NCBI GenBank assembly: GCA_018402585.1
Contig: JAGYIO010000001.1
Location: forward strand, 248,001-312,000
Direction of reading: 5' to 3'
Length of the DNA stretch: 64,000 nt
DNA from: Chthoniobacterales bacterium
Lineage (GTDB): Bacteria > Verrucomicrobiota > Verrucomicrobiia > Chthoniobacterales > JACTMZ01
A model generated the notes under the pieces. That model saw only the letters and a list, made by a program, of their open reading frames with translations, made no database searches and was not told the DNA's origin. The first letter of the stretch is position 1, and each line of letters begins with the position of its first letter. Positions 26,839 through 36,012 of this stretch are shown here, piece after piece. The position numbers and the translations under genes are program-made.

Positions 26839-26868
26839 GTTTTTTGCCGTGTGACCCCGGCAAAAAAC
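26839..26868. repeat. Inverted repeat, 11-bp stem
   Basis: GTTTTTTGCCG pairs with CGGCAAAAAAC across an 8-base loop. Could serve as a two-way terminator for flanking genes. Confidence 0.45.
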
Positions 26869-26916
26869 AGACGTCCGTAAAAGGCATTGCGATCGAAGCC
26901 GGTCTTCGAGGCCATT

Positions 26917-26946
26917 GATTTTGCCCGATGTCAGTCGGGCAAAATC
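26917..26946. repeat. Inverted repeat, 12-bp stem
   Basis: GATTTTGCCCGA pairs with TCGGGCAAAATC across the 6-base loop TGTCAG. Lies 49 bp after the previous hairpin; the gap 26514-27061 otherwise holds only repeats. Confidence 0.5.
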
Positions 26947-27061
26947 TTATCCTGCCTTTTATCTTCTTCTATTTGCCTGCGGCTGTCTCGCAGACTCGGC
27001 TGTGGCTAAGTGCCTTTCCTCTTTTCGGATCGAGCTGTCCCCCCCTCAAGGACTTCCGAAA

Positions 27062-27250
27062 TCACGCCTTGCCGGCCAGGCGGTCGCGCAGCGGGGCGCG
27101 CAGGCCGAGGATGCTTTTGGCGTCCTTGATCAACCGGTGGCGGAGGGGCCAGAGCATCAGGGCGAGCAGGCCGAGCGCGGCGACGTAGGTCGAGGGTTCG
27201 GGGATGGCGGTGATGGTGAAGGTACTCGCCGTGCGGACCGCCGTGTTGTC
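27062..27250 (-). pseudogene. 3' remnant of a PEP-CTERM protein gene
   Basis: The frame ends with FTITAIPEPSTYVAALGLLA then a basic tail, a PEP-CTERM sorting signal with a longer than usual basic end (LRAPLRDRLAGKA). Upstream of about 27250 it runs into antisense of the brnT gene and no signal peptide can be found. So only the tail of a former exported protein is left. Confidence 0.5.
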
Positions 27251-27290
27251 TTCGGGCGGCCTTGACGAATGATGCCAAAAGGCACACATT

Positions 27291-27584
27291 GTGTGCGTGC
27301 GGTTGGCATTCGATCCGGACAAGGAGGCGTCCAACCTCACCAAGCACGGCATCGACTTTTCCGCCGTGCGGAAAGTTTTCCAGGACGCGCAGCGCATGAT
27401 TGTCCCGAACGATACACACAGCTCCGACGAACCGCGGTCCTATGCCGTCAGCCATGATGGCCATGGCGTGCTCAACGTGCGGTTCACCTTGCGAGGCGAT
27501 GCCATTCGTGTGATCGGCGCCGGATATTGGCGCAAACAGAAGAAAGCCTATGAAGACCAAAAAAAAGAAAACGAGCTACGCTGA
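27291..27584 (+). CDS. brnT: BrnT-family ribonuclease toxin
   Basis: 97 residues. LAFDPDKEASNLTKHGIDFS is the BrnT N-terminal signature, followed by AVRKVFQDAQRM and LNVRFTLRGDAIRVIGAGYW. BrnT is an RNase of RelE-like fold, inhibited by BrnA. A second in-frame ATG is not needed because the first motif begins near residue 5. Its 3' end overlaps the next gene by 35 bp, the usual brnT-brnA order. Confidence 0.85.
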   Translation: MCVRLAFDPDKEASNLTKHGIDFSAVRKVFQDAQRMIVPNDTHSSDEPRSYAVSHDGHGVLNVRFTLRGDAIRVIGAGYWRKQKKAYEDQKKENELR

Positions 27585-27864
27585 GGAACCGGTCGGTCAA
27601 TGTTGGCGCTTTGACCAAAGCAAAGAGCTCACCCGCGCGCAACAGCGCGCCTTGGGCCTGCCTTCGCCGACAACCGCGGCGAAAATGACCATCACCCGCA
27701 AGCCGGCCCGCCCGGCGCGAATCAACATCCGCACCACGCACGAAACCATCGCCGGTTTACGTGCCCGGGCCGAGGAAGCCGGACTTCCTTACCAGACGCT
27801 CGCCGCCAGTGTGCTGCACATGGTGGCCAAGGGAGACATCAAGCTCGCGCTCGCCGCGCGATAA
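27550..27864 (+). CDS. brnA: BrnA-like antitoxin
   Basis: 104 residues. A lysine-rich start, WRFDQSKELTRAQQRALGLP, then ARPARINIRTTHETIAGLRA and LPYQTLAASVLHMVAKGDI, which is the ribbon-helix-helix C-terminal part of BrnA-like antitoxins. It should neutralise BrnT and repress the pair. Overlaps brnT by 35 bp. Confidence 0.75.
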   Translation: MKTKKKKTSYAEEPVGQCWRFDQSKELTRAQQRALGLPSPTTAAKMTITRKPARPARINIRTTHETIAGLRARAEEAGLPYQTLAASVLHMVAKGDIKLALAAR

Positions 27865-27883
27865 CGCATCAGCGAAAACATTC

Positions 27884-28162
27884 GTGAATCCAGCAATCAT
27901 CAACATCACGAGTGCCGAGAATGTGGGTGGTTATGGCCTGCGTTTGCAGTTCGACGACGCCTCCGAGCAAATCGTCGACTTCGGGCCGTTCCTGCGTGAT
28001 GCCCAGCATCCTGACACCCGGGCTTTTCTCGATCAGGAAAAATTCTTCGCCTACCGCCTCGAAGACGGAAATCTGACCTGGGGCGACTACGATCTATGCT
28101 TCCCCGTCACCGATCTGCACACCAACGCACTTTGGTCCCCGTCGCGAAGGGCAGCGGCCTAG
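27884..28162 (+). CDS. DUF2442 protein
   Basis: 92 residues from a GTG start, 19 bp after brnA: VNPAIINITSAENVGGYGLR, LQFDDASEQIVDFGPFLRDA, then LDQEKFFAYRLEDGNLTWGD. This is the DUF2442 pattern (beta-rich, VDF.PFL, W..D). DUF2442 genes often sit beside toxin-antitoxin-like genes. Function unknown. Confidence 0.7.
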   Translation: MNPAIINITSAENVGGYGLRLQFDDASEQIVDFGPFLRDAQHPDTRAFLDQEKFFAYRLEDGNLTWGDYDLCFPVTDLHTNALWSPSRRAAA

Positions 28163-28184
28163 TTGCTGGTGAGCGGCGATGGAA

Positions 28185-28440
28185 AAAACAGGAAAATTTC
28201 GCACGTTTGCGCCAGCGCATGAAGGCGGCGCCACCGGCAAGCATCACCCGCCGCCCGGCCGCGGCAGGTAGGCTTGGAGGTGCGGGAGGAGTTGCTTCAC
28301 GGCATCCAATGGATCGGATCTCTGGCCGGTCCCTCCTTCAAGCAGCCGCTGCACCGCTTGCTGGAGGGTTTCGACGCGGCAGACCTCTACAGCGCCCGGG
28401 CCCGAACCTGATCTGGTCGAACTTTTCGCCGGCCGCGAAA
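28185..28440. repeat. Duplicated flank of the histidine kinase region, segments in swapped order
   Basis: Contains one block (TTTGCGCCAGCGCATGAAGG onward to the poly-proline-coding CACCCGCCGCCCGG) and a second block (CGCTTGCTGGAGGGTTTCGA onward to GATCTGGTCGAACTTTTC). Both blocks are also at 31640-31860 but in the opposite order. The GATCTGGTCG block recurs again near 29518. Probably fragments of an old gene moved by recombination. Confidence 0.65.
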
Positions 28441-28453
28441 ACTTGTGCGCGCC

Positions 28454-29446
28454 TTATGGGCGCCGGCGGCGCAGGACGAAGCCAACCAAGCCGGCAGTCG
28501 AGATGGCGAGTAGCGCGTAGGTGCTCGGTTCGGGGACGGTCATGGCCACGGCGACCGTGAGGTAGGCGCCCGCCAGTCCGTAGTCGCTCCCGACACCGCC
28601 TGAGAGACCGCCCCAAACATTGGTTCCTTGATATTGGCTGTAGGCCAACTCCAGAGTGTTGTAGACAACCGCCGAGTTCGTGGGATCGGGGATCTCAACC
28701 TCCCAGATTCTACCCGTGGTGAACTTGGCGCCCCCGATCGGATACGGATCCGTGCCTCGCGTGGGATCCAAGGGATCCACGAAATGAAGCTGGGCATTCT
28801 CGTCGAAATCAATGCGACCATTCCCATTCGAGTCGATCCAATCGAACCCTCCGAGCGAAACGGCATGCCCCGCTTTGAGGCTCGTATAGGTCAATCCGAG
28901 AACGGTGCCGCTGCCGGAGGTCAGCGAGTCGTAGAGGAATCGCCAAGTGGGGAGGTTGTCGGCGATGGTGGCAGGGCGGAGCTCGGGAGCGGGCGGGTTC
29001 AGAGGACTATCCCAGGCAGCACTCGGGATCATTCCAGAGAAATGCACATTAGTGAAACCCAAGTCCTGCACGACGTATTTGTTCAGCCCGAAGTGCAGAC
29101 GGTTGTAGGGGGTTCCTAAAGTCGGCGAGGTGTTCATGTATCCGGGCGCACTGAGCGTGGTGTCTACGTCGATCCAATTCGTATACGTCGTGCCGGTCAG
29201 ATTCGTCCCGAAGTAGTCGGGCGCGGCCTTCTGCAGATACGTCATCACGTTGACGCTGGAGGTGGGGACACAGGCATTATGGCCTACGAAGTTGAAATTC
29301 GGTGTGTTGAGGCTGAATTGATCCAGCCATCCGAAAGAGGAGACATCGAGGATCGAAGTGTAGTTCGTCTGGGCCCTGGCTGGAGTGGACAAGAGCAGGA
29401 GTAAGAGAACCCCGGACAGAAGGCGAAGGTCGTGTCTGGCAAGCAT
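28454..29446 (-). CDS. C39-like (papain-fold) PEP-CTERM protein 1
   Basis: 330 residues. Signal peptide MLARHDLRLLSGVLLLLLLS with cleavage after ARA; GHNACVPTSSVNVMTYLQ with a candidate catalytic cysteine near residue 59; KAGHAVSLGGFDWID with a candidate histidine near 200; LHFVDPLDPTRG with an acidic residue after it. This C-H-D order fits the peptidase C39-like fold, though activity is not proven. PEP-CTERM tail VPEPSTYALLAISTAGLVGF with RRRR. A paralogue lies directly upstream on the same strand (115 bp apart). Confidence 0.8.
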   Translation of the reverse strand: MLARHDLRLLSGVLLLLLLSTPARAQTNYTSILDVSSFGWLDQFSLNTPNFNFVGHNACVPTSSVNVMTYLQKAAPDYFGTNLTGTTYTNWIDVDTTLSAPGYMNTSPTLGTPYNRLHFGLNKYVVQDLGFTNVHFSGMIPSAAWDSPLNPPAPELRPATIADNLPTWRFLYDSLTSGSGTVLGLTYTSLKAGHAVSLGGFDWIDSNGNGRIDFDENAQLHFVDPLDPTRGTDPYPIGGAKFTTGRIWEVEIPDPTNSAVVYNTLELAYSQYQGTNVWGGLSGGVGSDYGLAGAYLTVAVAMTVPEPSTYALLAISTAGLVGFVLRRRRP

Positions 29447-29561
29447 GCGGGGTGGAATATCGTGCCTGGCGGATGAATGTCAAGTCGTCCGCCGGCGGAA
29501 TAGCTCGTGCCCGAACCTGATCTGGTCGCACTTTTCGCCGGACGCCAAAACTTCGCGCGCC

Positions 29562-30545
29562 TTATGGGCGCCGGCGGCGCAGGACGAAGCCAACCAAGCC
29601 GGCAGTCGAGATGGCGAGTAGCGCATAGGTGCTCGGTTCGGGGACGGTCATGGCCACGGCGGCCGTGAGGTAGGCGCCCGCCCAGCCGCCGCGCCCGCCA
29701 CCGCCTGAGAGACCGCCCCAGAGATTCGTCCCAACATACGGCTCATACGCCAACACCAGCGTGTTGTAGACAACCGCCGAGTTCGTGGGATCGGGGACCT
29801 CCGCCTCCCAGATTCTGCCCGAGGTGAATTGGGCACCTCCGCTGGGATCCGTGCCTCGCGTGGGGTCCGAGGGATCCACGAAATAGAGCTGGGCATTCTC
29901 GTCAAAATCAACGCGACCATTTCCATTCAGGTCAGTCCAATCGAAACCCCCGAGCGAGACGGCATGCCCAGCGCTGGAGTCTATCCAACGCATCGTGAGA
30001 ACGGTGCCGCTTCCGGAGGTCAGCGAGTCGTAGAGGAATTGCCAAGTGGGGAGGCTGTCGGCGATGGTGGCAGGGCGGGGCTCGGGAGCGGGATTGGCCT
30101 GATTTTCCCAGGGACTCGGGATCATTCCCGAGAACTGCACCTCGGTGAAACCCTTGTTCTGCACGACGTATTTGTTCAGCCCGAAGTGCAGGTGGTTATT
30201 TAAGGTTCCAATAGTTTGGGTAGTGTTCATGTAATCGGGTGAAATAAGCGTGGCATCCACACCGATCCAATCCGCATACGTCGAGCCGGTCAGGTTCGTC
30301 CCGAAGTAACCGGGAGCGATGTTCTGCAGATACGTCATCGTGTTGACACTGGAGGTGGGGACACAGGCATCATGGCCGATGAAGTTGAAATCCGGCGTGT
30401 TGAGGCTGTATTGATCCAGCCATCCATAAGAGCTGACATCTTGGATCGCCGTGTAGGTGGTCTGAGCCTTGGACGGCGGGGCCAAGAGCACGAGGGTAAG
30501 GATGCCGAACAAGAGACGGCAAACGCGTTGGTTGGCTGAGGTCAA
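29562..30545 (-). CDS. C39-like (papain-fold) PEP-CTERM protein 2
   Basis: 327 residues, paralogue of the gene just downstream. It keeps the candidate catalytic residues (GHDACVPTSSVNTMTYLQ; AGHAVSLGGFDWTD; LYFVDPSDPTRG) and an identical C-terminal PEP-CTERM tail. The 3' coding ends and downstream flanks of the two genes are nearly identical in DNA, so they arose by tandem duplication or are kept alike by gene conversion. The first possible start is a TTG, which gives TSANQRVCRLLFGILTLVLL as signal peptide; no ATG fits, so start confidence is modest. Confidence 0.78.
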   Translation of the reverse strand: MTSANQRVCRLLFGILTLVLLAPPSKAQTTYTAIQDVSSYGWLDQYSLNTPDFNFIGHDACVPTSSVNTMTYLQNIAPGYFGTNLTGSTYADWIGVDATLISPDYMNTTQTIGTLNNHLHFGLNKYVVQNKGFTEVQFSGMIPSPWENQANPAPEPRPATIADSLPTWQFLYDSLTSGSGTVLTMRWIDSSAGHAVSLGGFDWTDLNGNGRVDFDENAQLYFVDPSDPTRGTDPSGGAQFTSGRIWEAEVPDPTNSAVVYNTLVLAYEPYVGTNLWGGLSGGGGRGGWAGAYLTAAVAMTVPEPSTYALLAISTAGLVGFVLRRRRP

Positions 30546-30684
30546 AGGATAAAATTTAGCACCTGTTCGAGGAGTGTCAACGTGCTGCCGGTCCGAGCGG
30601 GATCAATTGGGGCCATGCCGTGCCGACCTTCTGCACCGCACCCCGGCGGGCTTCACGTCCGATCCCTACCCAAAGAGGCAAAGT

Positions 30685-31188
30685 CTACGTGCTTGGCGGA
30701 GTAGCTATGACAAACCTCTGCCGCGTAACCATCCCCCAATAAGAATCGTCATACCGGTCCTCTTGGAACTCCATCGGCGGGAAGGCACCGATGGTCTTGC
30801 GCCAGAATTCGGCCGCATACTCCGCGCCGGCGATTTGTTTGATTTCCCATTTCCCGGGCATGGCCCGCCAGACCGCATGGGCAAATTTCTGTCCCCATGC
30901 TTGTTTGCGGAAAGAAGGAACGACGTAGAATTCGGCCACCTCGAATGATCCGCCGTCCTTGAGGCGGACCGCGATGAGTCCCGCCGGCACTCCCGCAACC
31001 GACAGGACGAATCCCCGGACGTCGTTCCCCATCTTCGTATCAAGCTCGAAGACCCCTTGCGCATCGGGCTCTTTCCCGGTGGTGGCCAAGAACTCCGCCT
31101 CATAGCCCTGTGCGAGATTGTTATAAACATCCCGGTTGGCGGCGCCGACCGGGATGACCTCCATGGTTGGCGGCTTGGTTTCGCTCAT
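30685..31188 (-). CDS. GNAT-family N-acetyltransferase
   Basis: 167 residues from the ATG giving MSETKPPTMEVIPVGAANRD; GAGG 6-9 bases upstream supports this start over an in-frame ATG at 31239 that would overlap the next gene. GNAT features: FVLSVAGVPAGLIAVRLKDG, VAEFYVVPSFRKQAWGQKFA (acetyl-CoA loop) and the closing AEFWRKTIGAF. Acceptor unknown. Runs with the small membrane protein gene upstream, 31 bp apart. Confidence 0.8.
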   Translation of the reverse strand: MSETKPPTMEVIPVGAANRDVYNNLAQGYEAEFLATTGKEPDAQGVFELDTKMGNDVRGFVLSVAGVPAGLIAVRLKDGGSFEVAEFYVVPSFRKQAWGQKFAHAVWRAMPGKWEIKQIAGAEYAAEFWRKTIGAFPPMEFQEDRYDDSYWGMVTRQRFVIATPPST

Positions 31189-31219
31189 GAGTCCCTCGGC
31201 TTCTTCTTTCGGTCCAAGA

Positions 31220-31588
31220 TCAGTGGGCGTGACCTCCACTGGCTTGGTGCGAGTTGAAGGCGGTCAGCAGGACGATGCCAGTCACGGCCATGGCCATGCC
31301 GGCCAATTCCACCGCCGAGAGTTGTCGAAGTTCCCCGCGGAAGAAGATGCCGACGAGGATCGGACCGATGACCACCAGTGTGTTGGTCAGGCTGGAGGCC
31401 TTGGCCAGGCCGAAGTGCGAACCGACATAACCGAACGCCAGAAAGACGAAAGGGGCGATGCCGATGACGGCCACCAGCACCCACATCTTTTTTTGTTCCC
31501 ACCACACGGTGCCGAGGGTGTCCGCCAGGGTGCTGAGGGCGGCGCAAAGTAAAACCATCAACCACGGGGAGAAGAGCAAACTTTTCAT
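31220..31588 (-). CDS. Small four-helix membrane protein, DMT/EamA-like
   Basis: 122 residues with four hydrophobic helices (LMVLLCAALSTLADTLGTVW, WVLVAVIGIAPFVFLAFGYV, SSLTNTLVVIGPILVGIFFR, LAGMAMAVTGIVLLTAF) and a His-rich end. Size and layout match half-sized drug/metabolite transporters (one EamA repeat) that work as dimers. The ATG giving MKSLLFSPWLMVLL is chosen over an in-frame ATG upstream that has no membrane character. Substrate unknown. Confidence 0.7.
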   Translation of the reverse strand: MKSLLFSPWLMVLLCAALSTLADTLGTVWWEQKKMWVLVAVIGIAPFVFLAFGYVGSHFGLAKASSLTNTLVVIGPILVGIFFRGELRQLSAVELAGMAMAVTGIVLLTAFNSHQASGGHAH

Positions 31589-31639
31589 GTTCCGCAGCCT
31601 ACAGGCCCAAATCGGAAACTGGAAACCTGAACCGGCGGC

Positions 31640-31805
31640 CGGTCTCGCCTTCAAGGAATCGCTGCGCCGCTTGCTGGAGGGTTTCGACGCGGCAGACCTC
31701 TACAGCGCCCGTGCCCGAACCTGATCTGGTCGAACTTTTCACCGGCCGGATCGGAAACCTTCGCCCGTTTGCGCCAGCGCATGAAGGCGGCGCCGCCGGC
31801 AAGCA
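31640..31805. repeat. Flank of the histidine kinase gene shared with 28185-28440
   Basis: Holds the same two blocks in the other order; the second block runs into the kinase stop and its last codons (to about 31855). The plus-strand reading EGFDAADLYSARART looks like a gene fragment, family not recognised. Confidence 0.55.
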
Positions 31806-34547
31806 TCACCCGCCGCCCGGCCGCGGCAGGTAGGCTTGGAGTTGCGGGAGGAGTTTTTTCACGATGGAGCCGTCTTTGGTGATGAGCGAATGGACGCGGC
31901 CGCTGAGGCGCCCGCGGTCTTCTTCGGTCAGGTCTTTCGCCGTGACGACGATCACCGGGGTATGGACGTAGCGCGGATCGCGGCGGAAGTGGTCGAGGAA
32001 TTCAAAGCCGTCCATCCGCGGCATCATGAGGTCGAGGAGGACGAGCGACGGTACGGTCTCGCGCACCGCCTCGAGCGCGGCCACGCCGTCGCCGGCGAGA
32101 AGGACTTTCCAACCCTGCTTGACCATGGTGCGTTGGAGTTGGTCGCGCGAAGCTTCGTCGTCTTCAACGACGAGCACGGTGCGGGCCTGCGCACCGAGAT
32201 CGAGACGTTCGAGGGTACCGCGCAACCGCGTCCAATCAACCGGCTTGGCCAGGTAATCGAAGACCCCGAGGGCAACGCCCATTTCGCGGCTGTCGGTGAT
32301 GGTGACGAGAATGATCGGGATGTGCGCGGTGGCGGGATCGGCTTTGAGCGCGTTGATGACCGACCAGCCGTCCATGCCGGGCATCATCACATCGGTCGTG
32401 ATGGCCACGGGATGCTTCGTCTTGGCCAACTCGAGACCGTCGCGGCCGTTGCTCGCGGTGTGCACGTCGAAACCTTCCTTGGTCAGGAAACGGCTCATCA
32501 GGTCGAGCACGGTGGGATCGTCGTCGATCACCACGACGGAGGGACGTGCGGATGTTCCGGTCGTGCCGGCCGGCGCGGCCGCGGCGGGTGCGGCCGGCAG
32601 TTCCTCCTGCGGGGCCGCGGCCGGCAAGGCAACGGTGAAGGTCGAGCCTTCGCCCGGAACGCTCTGCACGGTGATGTCGCCGCCGAGCAGCCGGCAAAAA
32701 TCGCGGCTGATGGCCAAGCCGAGCCCCGTGCCGCCGAATTTGCGCGTGGTCGAAGCGTCGGCTTGGCTGAAGGCCTGGAAGAGGCGGCCCATCTGCTCGG
32801 GTGTCATGCCGATGCCGCTGTCGCTCACCGCGAAGCGCAGCCAATCGGCGCCGTTTTCCACGCTGCGCGTGACAACGAGCCGGAGCTTTCCTTTCTCGGT
32901 GAACTTGCTCGCGTTGCTCAGGAGGTTGAAGAGCATCTGCCGGATCTTGGTCAGATCGCTGTGCATCGTGCCGGAGTCGGCAGGAAGTTCGACTTCGAGG
33001 TGGTTGTCGTTTTTTTTGACCAGCGGGAGCACGGTCGATTCCACCTCGCGCACCATGGTGGCCACCTCAATTGTCTCGCAATAGACGGTCATCTTGCCGG
33101 CCTCGATCTTCGAAAGGTCGAGCACGTCGTTGATCAAGCCGAGGAGGTGCTTGCCCGCGCTGTGGATTTTTTTCAGGTCAGGGATGAATTCGTCCTGCCC
33201 GAGATCCTGCATCTCCTCGGTGAGCATTTCGCTGTAGCCGATGATGGCGTTCATCGGGGTGCGCAGTTCGTGGCTCATATTGGCCAAAAAAGAGCTCTTC
33301 GTGCGGTTGGCTTCCTCGGCCTGGTCCCGGGCCTCGGCCAGCTCCGCGGTGCGCAGGCGCACTTTTTCGTCCATTGTCTCGATCATCTCGCGCAGCTGGC
33401 CGGTCATGTGGTTGAAGTCGCCGGCCAGCTCGCCGATCTCGTTGTTGCTACGTACCTCGGCCCGGCGGTGCAGGTTGCCCGAAGCGACTTGGTGGGCCGC
33501 TGCGGTCAGTTCCTCGATGGGACGGGAGAAAGAGCGCGCCACCAGCCAGGCGGCCAGTGCGGCAAGGAGGCCGCTGACCAAGGCGATGCCCACGGACAAT
33601 TGACGCAAAAGCGAGACCGGGGCAAAGGCTTCCTCGTCGTCGATTTTCACCACCACGCCCCAGCGCAGGGCGGGCAGGTATTGCCAAACGGCGAGCACGG
33701 ACTTGCCGCGGTAATCGGTATCCGGCCCGAAGCCGGGCAACCCCTTCATGCTCTCGCGCAAGGCGGCGGAAGGTCCCTCGGCCGGCACGCGCAGACGGAA
33801 AGCCGCTTGCGGGTCATGGCGGGTCGGGGCCACAGCCATCAGCCCGCCCGCACTTTCGGCCACGACAACCATCTCACCCGTCGCGCCGAGACCGGAGGTG
33901 TCGCTGATCACGCGGTTGATCTCCGCCGCACCAATCTGCAACACGGCGAGCCCGCGATACTTCCCGCCGGCCAGCACGGGCACGGCAATAAAAGTGGCGG
34001 GCAACCCGTCGGGTGCGTAGAAATCGAAATCCGATTGCTCGAGCCCGAGGGTGAAACGGGCGGACTGCGCGGTGCGGCCCAACGTGGTGCCGGCCACGGG
34101 GGACTCGTCGATCTTCACGCCGAAATCGGGTCCGCGCGTGGTGGAAAAAACCACGCGGCCCTCCGGATCGATGAGGTAGATGTCGTCGGTGCCGATCGAT
34201 TCCGCGGCGCGGCGCAGGAACGGGGCGAAGCGCGCGGCGGCCGCAGCGTGGAGGTTTTCCTCGAGCACCCCATTCTTCCAGGCGGCGGAAAATGCGCCGA
34301 TGGCCTCGGCCGTGCCAGGGTTCACCGCGAGGACAAGCAAGTCGCGTTCCTGCCCCCGCAAAAACGTTTCGACCTGCCGGCCGAGATTGTTGGCCATGGC
34401 CCGGAGGTTGTTCTCGATCTGGTCGGTCAGAAGTTGCCGCGCAGTGCGCGTGGTAAGAAAAGCCGCGGCGATGAGCGGCACCAGGGTCAGAAGCAAAAAC
34501 CAGACGAGCAATTGCCTCGCGATGCGGGAGCGGCGGGATTTTTTCAT
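31806..34547 (-). CDS. Hybrid sensor histidine kinase with two receiver domains
   Basis: 913 residues. Domains: TM helix near the start ([20 protein letters not shown]); periplasmic dCache-like sensor (about 30-310); TM (about 320-340); HAMP ([20 protein letters not shown]); coiled coil; HisKA with [20 protein letters not shown]; HATPase with [14 protein letters not shown] and [12 protein letters not shown]; receiver 1 ([14 protein letters not shown], phospho-acceptor D in [11 protein letters not shown]); receiver 2 ([15 protein letters not shown] in [11 protein letters not shown]). No DNA-binding output domain. It starts in ATGA overlap with the upstream binding lipoprotein, so the two are co-translated and the lipoprotein probably feeds it a ligand. 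The upstream extension of the frame overlaps that gene and is rejected. Confidence 0.88.
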   Translation of the reverse strand: MKKSRRSRIARQLLVWFLLLTLVPLIAAAFLTTRTARQLLTDQIENNLRAMANNLGRQVETFLRGQERDLLVLAVNPGTAEAIGAFSAAWKNGVLEENLHAAAAARFAPFLRRAAESIGTDDIYLIDPEGRVVFSTTRGPDFGVKIDESPVAGTTLGRTAQSARFTLGLEQSDFDFYAPDGLPATFIAVPVLAGGKYRGLAVLQIGAAEINRVISDTSGLGATGEMVVVAESAGGLMAVAPTRHDPQAAFRLRVPAEGPSAALRESMKGLPGFGPDTDYRGKSVLAVWQYLPALRWGVVVKIDDEEAFAPVSLLRQLSVGIALVSGLLAALAAWLVARSFSRPIEELTAAAHQVASGNLHRRAEVRSNNEIGELAGDFNHMTGQLREMIETMDEKVRLRTAELAEARDQAEEANRTKSSFLANMSHELRTPMNAIIGYSEMLTEEMQDLGQDEFIPDLKKIHSAGKHLLGLINDVLDLSKIEAGKMTVYCETIEVATMVREVESTVLPLVKKNDNHLEVELPADSGTMHSDLTKIRQMLFNLLSNASKFTEKGKLRLVVTRSVENGADWLRFAVSDSGIGMTPEQMGRLFQAFSQADASTTRKFGGTGLGLAISRDFCRLLGGDITVQSVPGEGSTFTVALPAAAPQEELPAAPAAAAPAGTTGTSARPSVVVIDDDPTVLDLMSRFLTKEGFDVHTASNGRDGLELAKTKHPVAITTDVMMPGMDGWSVINALKADPATAHIPIILVTITDSREMGVALGVFDYLAKPVDWTRLRGTLERLDLGAQARTVLVVEDDEASRDQLQRTMVKQGWKVLLAGDGVAALEAVRETVPSLVLLDLMMPRMDGFEFLDHFRRDPRYVHTPVIVVTAKDLTEEDRGRLSGRVHSLITKDGSIVKKLLPQLQAYLPRPGGG

Positions 34548-35818
34548 GGCACGGGCACATCCTCTTCGCGCGGGCTGACCCATTTTCCACCCCACGAGGC
34601 GGAGAGATCTTTCTGCCAGCTCTCCCAGTCGGCACGCGTGCGGAAGAGCGGGAAGGGCATGGGGCGCACCGGTTTGTCCGAGGACCACACGATGTCAAAC
34701 TGCCCGTCGGGGCGGATGCGGCCGAGGCGCGCGTATTTCCAGGCGTGGTGGGTGGGGCCGTCAATGTAAGCGAGGCCGCCCGGCGCGCGCATGCCCTGAC
34801 CGCCGATTTTGGCCAGCACGGCGGCGGGTTCGGCCGAATCGGCGGCGCGCACGGCCTGCGCCCAGAGCATGACGCCGAAGTAAGCCGCCTCGAGCGGATC
34901 GGAGACCACGCGGTCCGCGCCGAAACGTGCGCGGAATTTCTCCAGAAAGGTGCGGTTCTCCGGCGTGTCGACGCTCTGGAAATAATTCCACGCGGCATAA
35001 TTCCCCGCCATGGCCTCGGCCCCGAGTTCGGGCAATTCGGTTTCGCTGATGCTGAACGAAATGACGGGCAGACGATCCGGCGTGAAGCCCGCTTCGCGCA
35101 GGGCACGGAAGAAGGCGACATTGGAATCGCCGTTGATCGTGTTGAGGATCACCTCGGGTTTGGACTCGACGATAGCCTCGATCATCGGGGCGACATTTTT
35201 CCCGCCGAGCGGGAGATACAATTCGCCGACCACCTCGCCGCCCAGCGCGGCGACCTGGTCGCGGATGATTTCGTTGGCCGTGCGCGGGAAAACGTAATCC
35301 GACCCGACAAGGAGAACACGCGGTCCGAAGTTGGCCAGGGCATAGCTCACCGCCGGCATGACCTGCTGATTCGGCGTGGCGCCGGTGTAAACGATGTTGG
35401 GGGATTGCTCGAGACCCTCGTATTGCACCGGATAAAAAAGCAGGTGGTGGTGTTTCTCGAAGACCGGACCCGCCGCCTTGCGGCTCGAAGAGGTCCAACA
35501 CCCGAAGACCACACTGACCTTCTCCTCGGTGATCAACCGCTCGGCCTCGACCGCGAAGTTGCCGGAGTCGGAAGTGCCGTCGGCAATGACCGGCTCGACC
35601 ATCCGCCCGAGGAGTCCGCCTTGGGCGTTGATCTCCTCGATGGCCAACAGGGTGGCATCGACCACCGGCCGCGCGCTGATCGCCAAAGTCCCGGTCAGAG
35701 AATGCAAAATGCCCACCCGAATCGGCGACTCCTCGGGCCGCGAGCAGGAAGCCAGCGTCGCCGCGGTGAGGAGGCAGACCAGCAGGCGCGGGAGGGATGA
35801 TTTGATCTGGCGAAACAT
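34544..35818 (-). CDS. Urea/short-chain amide-type substrate-binding lipoprotein
   Basis: 424 residues with a lipoprotein signal ([15 protein letters not shown], lipobox Cys about 25). The rest is a type I periplasmic binding protein of the UrtA/AmiC/FmdD group: [80 protein letters not shown]. No ABC permease or ATPase follows; instead the gene overlaps a hybrid histidine kinase. So it is more likely the sensory partner of that kinase than a transport component. Ligand (urea, amide or similar) is inferred from family only. Confidence 0.85.
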   Translation of the reverse strand: MFRQIKSSLPRLLVCLLTAATLASCSRPEESPIRVGILHSLTGTLAISARPVVDATLLAIEEINAQGGLLGRMVEPVIADGTSDSGNFAVEAERLITEEKVSVVFGCWTSSSRKAAGPVFEKHHHLLFYPVQYEGLEQSPNIVYTGATPNQQVMPAVSYALANFGPRVLLVGSDYVFPRTANEIIRDQVAALGGEVVGELYLPLGGKNVAPMIEAIVESKPEVILNTINGDSNVAFFRALREAGFTPDRLPVISFSISETELPELGAEAMAGNYAAWNYFQSVDTPENRTFLEKFRARFGADRVVSDPLEAAYFGVMLWAQAVRAADSAEPAAVLAKIGGQGMRAPGGLAYIDGPTHHAWKYARLGRIRPDGQFDIVWSSDKPVRPMPFPLFRTRADWESWQKDLSASWGGKWVSPREEDVPVP

Positions 35819-35914
35819 CGGCGGACGGGCTTAATAACGGATCGAAGGAGAATAGTGGCAGTGGATAGCACTCCTAGCCAGACGCTTTGCGCGGCTCAAA
35901 ACAAACAACACCCC

Positions 35915-35997
35915 TGGAGGGCGAGCAGCCTGTCCGCCGCGGCGGATCCCCGCGAGCCGCGCCAACTCCCGCGGCGGCCGGGGCCGGCCGCCCTCCA
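35915..35997. repeat. REPIN-like element, GGAGGGCGAGC family
   Basis: Outer arms TGGAGGGCG and CGCCCTCCA, with inner GC-rich hairpins including TCCGCCGCGGCGGA. Lies between the binding-protein gene and the nucleotidyltransferase. Confidence 0.6.
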
Positions 35998-36012
35998 CCG
36001 GAACGGCAACGC

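Noticed and set aside
31836-34769. 977-codon open frame on the plus strand opposite the histidine kinase
   Set aside because: It is the antisense of a clear multi-domain kinase in GC-rich DNA; the translated sequence is His/Gly/Arg-rich with no domain.
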